Positions 60,303 through 64,000 of a stretch of DNA of 64,000 nt are shown in pieces (within the stretch, counting starts at the first letter, position 1; each line of letters starts with the position of its first letter). Source of the DNA: JABDLO01 sp035327565 (GTDB taxonomy: Bacteria > Bacteroidota > Bacteroidia > Chitinophagales > Saprospiraceae); assembly GCA_035327565.1 (NCBI GenBank), contig DAOLDB010000014.1, positions 13,601 through 77,600 on the forward strand, written 5' to 3'. The notes below the pieces were generated by a model. It saw only the letters and a program-made list of their open reading frames with translations, searched no databases and was not told where the DNA came from. The position numbers and the translations under genes are program-made.

Positions 60303-61790
60303 ATGCTAAGACATTTTCTTTTTTTCATCATTCTGGTAGTGGGCTACTCCACAATAAATGGTCAGGGCCTGTCGGATGCTCTTCGACTTTCATCTTCTTT
60401 ACCAGGTGGCACAGCGAGAACCATAGGAGCAGGAGGTGCTTTTGGGGCATTAGGGGGTGATTTTGGATCCATTTCCATCAACCCCGCAGGGTTAGGTGTA
60501 TATAGATCATCAGAGTTTGTTATTTCCCCGGGCCTTCTTTCCACATCTGTCTCTTCAATTATGGAAGGCAACAATTTTTCAACCGATCGAAGTCGGTCTT
60601 ATATGGGGCTTGAAAATTTAGGTATCGTACTTCACCATAAACCAGCCTCCGGATTGTATGCAAGTAATCTGGCAATTGGTCTGAATAAAGTAGCCAACTT
60701 TAACCGGGATTTTGCTTTCGGAGGTCAAACCATCGGATCTATTACTGATCGCTTTCTGGAATTGGCCAATGGTCGTACATTGGACGAACTGGATGACTTT
60801 GAGGCATGGCCGGCTTATGTGGTAGGAGCAATTTATGATTTTGAAGGAGATCTGAATTATGAATCAGATTTTCTTCTCGCACCTAACCAGGCTGTTCCTA
60901 AATCACAGGTTTCTCAACAAACCGGTTCTATTAATGAATTGTCAATAACTTATGCGGGAAATCTCGATAACAAATTTAATTTTGGTGTGGGACTTGGAAT
61001 CCCTTTTGTGCGTTTTAGAGAAATCAAAACCTACAGAGAGGCCGACCCTGAAGGAAATATTCCATTTTTCAATGAGCTCGCATACACCGAAAATCTTACT
61101 ACCTCAGGAACAGGCTTTAATCTCAAAGCCGGCTTTCTTTATACCCCTGTAAGAGCACTGAGAATTGGTCTCGCCCTTCATACACCCACCTGGTATATTC
61201 TTACTGATGATTTTATTACAAGCATGAGCTATAGTTTTACAGACAATACTGGATCATATAATTTCACAGAAACATCTCCTGATGGAAATTTCAGGTATCG
61301 ATTCAATGCACCTTGGAAGGCGATCATCAGCCTGGGCTCTTTATATGAAGTGGGAGATGTCAAAGGGTTTATTAGTGCAGACCTGGAATTCAGAGACTAC
61401 AGGTCAGCCCGCTTTAATTTGGGAGCATACAGTAACAGCATTGGCGATATCCTATTTTCGCAGGAATTAAATCAGGAAATAGATGCAACATTAAATTCTT
61501 CCGCGATAATTAGGTTAGGTACAGAATTAGTCTTCGATAAGCTACGTCTCAGAGGGGGAGTTCAAATGATACAATCTCCATTTGCTGAGGATAGTAAAAC
61601 CTTTAACAGAAATTATACTTTGGGTTTGGGTTTTAGAGAAGAGAAATTTTTTATAGATGCAGCTATGGTATTTTCAAAATTTGATGAAGGATATTTTCCT
61701 TATTTTACCAGTGATCAAACGCGATCACCTTTTATTATCAATGAAATGAACAATCGCAATATGGTGGTTACAGTAGGCTTTAAATTTTAA
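60303..61790 (+). CDS. OmpP1/FadL-like outer-membrane protein
   Basis: 495 residues: signal peptide (FLFFIILVVGYSTINGQ), an N-terminal hatch region with ARTIGAGGAFGALGGDFGSI and INPAGLGVYRSSEF, the hallmark of the FadL/OmpP1 family, then a barrel with aromatic-rich strands and a C-terminal Phe (VVTVGFKF). Family members take up hydrophobic compounds; with aromatic-catabolism genes close by, an aromatic substrate is possible but not shown. Starts 25 bp after a terminator, so its promoter must overlap that hairpin or lie within the preceding gene. Confidence 0.9.
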   Translation: MLRHFLFFIILVVGYSTINGQGLSDALRLSSSLPGGTARTIGAGGAFGALGGDFGSISINPAGLGVYRSSEFVISPGLLSTSVSSIMEGNNFSTDRSRSYMGLENLGIVLHHKPASGLYASNLAIGLNKVANFNRDFAFGGQTIGSITDRFLELANGRTLDELDDFEAWPAYVVGAIYDFEGDLNYESDFLLAPNQAVPKSQVSQQTGSINELSITYAGNLDNKFNFGVGLGIPFVRFREIKTYREADPEGNIPFFNELAYTENLTTSGTGFNLKAGFLYTPVRALRIGLALHTPTWYILTDDFITSMSYSFTDNTGSYNFTETSPDGNFRYRFNAPWKAIISLGSLYEVGDVKGFISADLEFRDYRSARFNLGAYSNSIGDILFSQELNQEIDATLNSSAIIRLGTELVFDKLRLRGGVQMIQSPFAEDSKTFNRNYTLGLGFREEKFFIDAAMVFSKFDEGYFPYFTSDQTRSPFIINEMNNRNMVVTVGFKF

Positions 61791-61875
61791 AGCGATACAA
61801 TAACAATTTAAAGGTCATTTAAATCGATGAAGGTAATATTAGGAATGTATTGTAAATTGAACATTTATAATGGTT

Positions 61876-62394
61876 TCAATTGTTTTGATACGACTGCTCT
61901 AATCGTTTGACAATCTGAAAAGCCGCAGGACAAATTTTAATGTTCTTTAAATTTAGTTCTGGTCTTGAAGTAAATAAAGGGTCGTCAGTATGTGGGTAAT
62001 TTCGGCAGGCTTCAGGACGGATATTATAAATTTGGCAGGCATTGTTTTCCATCAAAAACGGACAAGGAACTGTGATACCGGTTAAATCTCCATTAATATC
62101 CGAAATGGTATATTTTCTTTTAAACATCGATGGACTCATATTCATACTTTTTGAAATTCGCTTTATGTCAGCTAAAGTATAGAGCGGAGGCGTGGTTTTA
62201 CAGCAACCTGCGCATTGCATGCAATCGAAAGCAGAAAATACTTCATGATGAATCCTTTGTAGAGCTTCATGAGACTCATTCATGTATTTGTCTTTTTTCA
62301 ACCTAATCAGAAAAGTCTTTAAATTGGAAATAGTGGTTGCTGATTCATCCTTCCACTCTTTCATTACCTTTAAAGTAAAAGATATTGATTTCAT
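61876..62394 (-). CDS. YkgJ-family zinc/iron-chelating cysteine-cluster protein
   Basis: 172 residues with the family signature FDCMQCAGCCKTTPP (CxxCxxCC), CPFLMENNACQIYNIRPEAC and RNYPH, eight cysteines expected to hold a metal or Fe-S cluster. Function of the family is not established. Divergent from paaZ with an 18-bp perfect palindrome between them, so both may answer to the same regulator. Confidence 0.92.
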   Translation of the reverse strand: MKSISFTLKVMKEWKDESATTISNLKTFLIRLKKDKYMNESHEALQRIHHEVFSAFDCMQCAGCCKTTPPLYTLADIKRISKSMNMSPSMFKRKYTISDINGDLTGITVPCPFLMENNACQIYNIRPEACRNYPHTDDPLFTSRPELNLKNIKICPAAFQIVKRLEQSYQNN

Positions 62395-62421
62395 TTTTCA
62401 GAATAGTTATGATTAAAAATA

Positions 62422-62439
62422 AACGAACAAATGTTCGTT
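62422..62439. promoter_or_regulatory. Perfect palindrome, candidate TetR-type operator of paaZ
   Basis: AACGAACA-AA-TGTTCGTT, two 8-bp arms with a 2-bp centre, 30 bp upstream of the paaZ ATG. The ACGAAC/GTTCGT arms are of the type bound by TetR-family repressors of acyl- and aryl-CoA pathways. It is also a hairpin followed by T's, but no plus-strand gene ends here, so termination is unlikely. Confidence 0.55.
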
Positions 62440-62469
62440 AGTTTTTTTTATCATTGTGAATCTAATTTT

Positions 62470-64000
62470 ATGAGCATGAAATTACAAAGTTTTGTAGCAG
62501 GAAGATGGCAGGAAGGAAAGGGAACTGAAAAAATATTGGTGGATGCCAGTACAGGTGAAAAAATAACTGTAGCCTCTGCAGATGGAATAGATATTGAAAG
62601 CGCTTATCATTATGCCCGTACTAAAGGCAATCCTTCTTTGAGGAAACTCACTTTTCGCGAACGTGGGATTTTACTCAAAAAACTGGCAATGCATCTGCTA
62701 AGCCTTAAGGATAAATTTTATACAGTCTCTTTTAAAACCGGAGCAACTAAATCCGACAGTTGGATAGACATTGAAGGGGGGATAGGAAACTTGTTTTCCT
62801 ATGCAAGCCTAAGGAGGCAATTTCAGGATTTGCCTTATTATGTTGAAGGAGAAAGTATTGATCTCAGTAGAGGAGGCCCCTTCATGGGTCATCACATAAT
62901 GGTGCCAAAAGAAGGGGTTGCAGTACACATCAATGCTTTCAACTTTCCGGTATGGGGTATGCTTGAAAAATGTGCAGTCAATTGGCTTGCTGGAGTTCCT
63001 GCCATTATCAAACCTGCAACTTTAACCAGCTACTTAACGGAAGCTGTAGTGAGGGAAATCATATATAGCAAAATATTGCCTGAGGGTAGCATTCAGTTAA
63101 TTTGCGGAAATGCAAGAAATATCCTTGATTATGCCAACTACCAGGATGTTATTACATTTACCGGGTCAGCCTCCACCGGATTCAATTTGCGGTCTCATCC
63201 AAATATTATTAAAGAATCGATCCCTTTTAACATGGAAGCAGATTCATTAAACTGCATTATTCTGGGTGAAGATGTAGAAGTTGGGAGTGATGAATTTCAT
63301 ACCTTTATTAAAGAAGTAAGACGGGAAATAACAGCTAAATGTGGCCAAAAATGTACAGCTATAAGAAGAATTTTTGTTCCGGAAAATCTGATGGACGATG
63401 TACAACTGACACTGAGTCAATCATTGTCTGCTACTACAATAGGAGATCCCAGAGTAGAAGGAGTCAAAATGGGTGCATTGGCTGGTATTGAACAAGTAGA
63501 AGAAGTAAAACAAAAAATAAAAGAACTTCTCAGATCTTCGCAAATGGTGTATGGCAATCTGGAAGATTTCAACCTCTTGGGCGGAAACAAAGAAAAAGGC
63601 GCTTTCCTTCCTCCTGTATTACTCAGAAACGATCGTCCCTTCGATGCCACAGAAGTTCACAATGTAGAAGCATTTGGTCCTGTGTCTACTCTCATGCCTT
63701 ACCGTGATGTTGAGGAGGCCATCGCATTGTCAAAATTAGGAAAAGGTTCTCTTTGTTCTACTATTGTGACAGGAAATGACAAAATAGCTAAATCTTATGT
63801 TCTAGGTGCTGCAACCCATCATGGAAGAATTTTAATATTAAATAAAGAGTCAGCGGGTAGCAGTACAGGTCATGGCTCCCCCTTGCCTATGCTGGTACAT
63901 GGTGGACCGGGTCGTGCCGGAGGAGGAGAAGAAATGGGTGGTGTCAGAGGTGTAAAGCATTATTTACAACGTTGCGCCATACAAGGATCGCCCTCGACAT
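62470..64000 (+). CDS. paaZ: PaaZ-like bifunctional aldehyde dehydrogenase/ring-opening hydratase, N-terminal part (cut by window edge)
   Basis: Phenylacetate degradation: PaaZ hydrolytically opens the oxepin-CoA ring (C-terminal hydratase domain) and oxidises the resulting aldehyde (N-terminal aldehyde dehydrogenase). 510 codons are open to the window end and cover the dehydrogenase domain: LQSFVAGRWQEG at the start, GVAVHINAFNFPVWGMLEK, TFTGSASTGF, the catalytic cysteine in AKCGQKCTAIRR, and ESAGSSTGHGSPLPMLVHGG near the end, all typical of PaaZ rather than general aldehyde dehydrogenases. The hydratase domain would lie beyond the window; a PaaN-type stand-alone enzyme cannot be excluded. 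A second ATG at 62476 is an alternative start. Other paa genes probably follow. Confidence 0.93.
   Translation, partial: MSMKLQSFVAGRWQEGKGTEKILVDASTGEKITVASADGIDIESAYHYARTKGNPSLRKLTFRERGILLKKLAMHLLSLKDKFYTVSFKTGATKSDSWIDIEGGIGNLFSYASLRRQFQDLPYYVEGESIDLSRGGPFMGHHIMVPKEGVAVHINAFNFPVWGMLEKCAVNWLAGVPAIIKPATLTSYLTEAVVREIIYSKILPEGSIQLICGNARNILDYANYQDVITFTGSASTGFNLRSHPNIIKESIPFNMEADSLNCIILGEDVEVGSDEFHTFIKEVRREITAKCGQKCTAIRRIFVPENLMDDVQLTLSQSLSATTIGDPRVEGVKMGALAGIEQVEEVKQKIKELLRSSQMVYGNLEDFNLLGGNKEKGAFLPPVLLRNDRPFDATEVHNVEAFGPVSTLMPYRDVEEAIALSKLGKGSLCSTIVTGNDKIAKSYVLGAATHHGRILILNKESAGSSTGHGSPLPMLVHGGPGRAGGGEEMGGVRGVKHYLQRCAIQGSPST

Noticed and set aside
62422..62450. Hairpin plus T-tract before paaZ as a rho-independent terminator
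   Set aside because: No plus-strand gene precedes it; the exact symmetry and position 30 bp before paaZ fit an operator better.
1..64000. CRISPR arrays, insertion sequences, prophage, toxin-antitoxin or restriction genes
   Set aside because: No spaced direct repeats, transposase or integrase motifs, terminal inverted repeats or defence-protein motifs were seen anywhere in the window.

Overview
The window looks like a chromosomal segment of a low-GC (roughly 37% by eye) member of the Bacteroidota. Supporting signs are a C-terminal type IX secretion sorting domain, a FecI/FecR/TonB-receptor trio, RagB-free STN-type receptor architecture, near-absence of Shine-Dalgarno sequences, several promoters fitting the Bacteroidota TAnnTTTG -7 consensus, and Bacteroidota-only families (BT_3928, DUF1599, DUF3127, long NusB). 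The 13-fold repeat exoprotein and the two-repeat lipoprotein next to the ECF sigma factor resemble families I associate with Saprospiria; that placement is an inference. There is no rRNA, tRNA, IS element, prophage or CRISPR array that I can see.

Layout. 1-24 kb is mostly housekeeping: pyrG (cut by the left edge), two phosphate transporters of unrelated families, dnaK, panB, mltG, a periplasmic-binding-fold lipoprotein behind guaA, nusB, a BT_3928/DUF1599 pair, mdh, sucC, xseAB, an S9 peptidase and a lipoprotein. 24.3-28.9 kb holds a 1528-residue secreted repeat protein. 29.7-41.1 kb is a stress island: four universal stress proteins, three CBS-pair proteins, an Hsp20, a patatin, a FixL-like PAS histidine kinase, a receiver-CRP/FNR fusion regulator and several unknown small genes. 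41.2-44.2 kb carries a MarR-hppD operon diverging from a PaaY-like gene (aromatic catabolism). 44.2-49.3 kb is a sigma/anti-sigma/TonB-receptor system with an adjacent lipoprotein. 49.4-58.7 kb is a long leftward run proS-DUF3127-exported protein-purH-coaX-OMP-TPR-TPR. 58.9-62.4 kb has a low-complexity exported protein, a FadL-like OMP and a YkgJ-type Cys-cluster protein. The right edge cuts paaZ (phenylacetate pathway), which has a perfect palindromic operator candidate upstream.

Most interesting: the stress island appears to be a self-contained sensory regulon. The kinase PAS domain keeps the residue that is the proximal haem histidine in FixL; its partner is a receiver fused to a CRP-type DNA-binding domain with an E-x-x-I-R recognition helix; and FNR-like boxes of the form ATGAT-N4-ATCA(A) occur upstream of two CBS genes and the kinase itself, with a one-base variant at hsp20. 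At two promoters (hsp20 and the CBS gene at 40.2 kb) the box centre lies exactly 36.5 bp from the last base of the TAnnTTTG element, i.e. close to the -41.5 position used by class II FNR activators. This suggests an oxygen/redox-responsive dormancy-like regulon analogous to, but built from different parts than, FixLJ-FixK or DosRS. It is inferred from sequence only.
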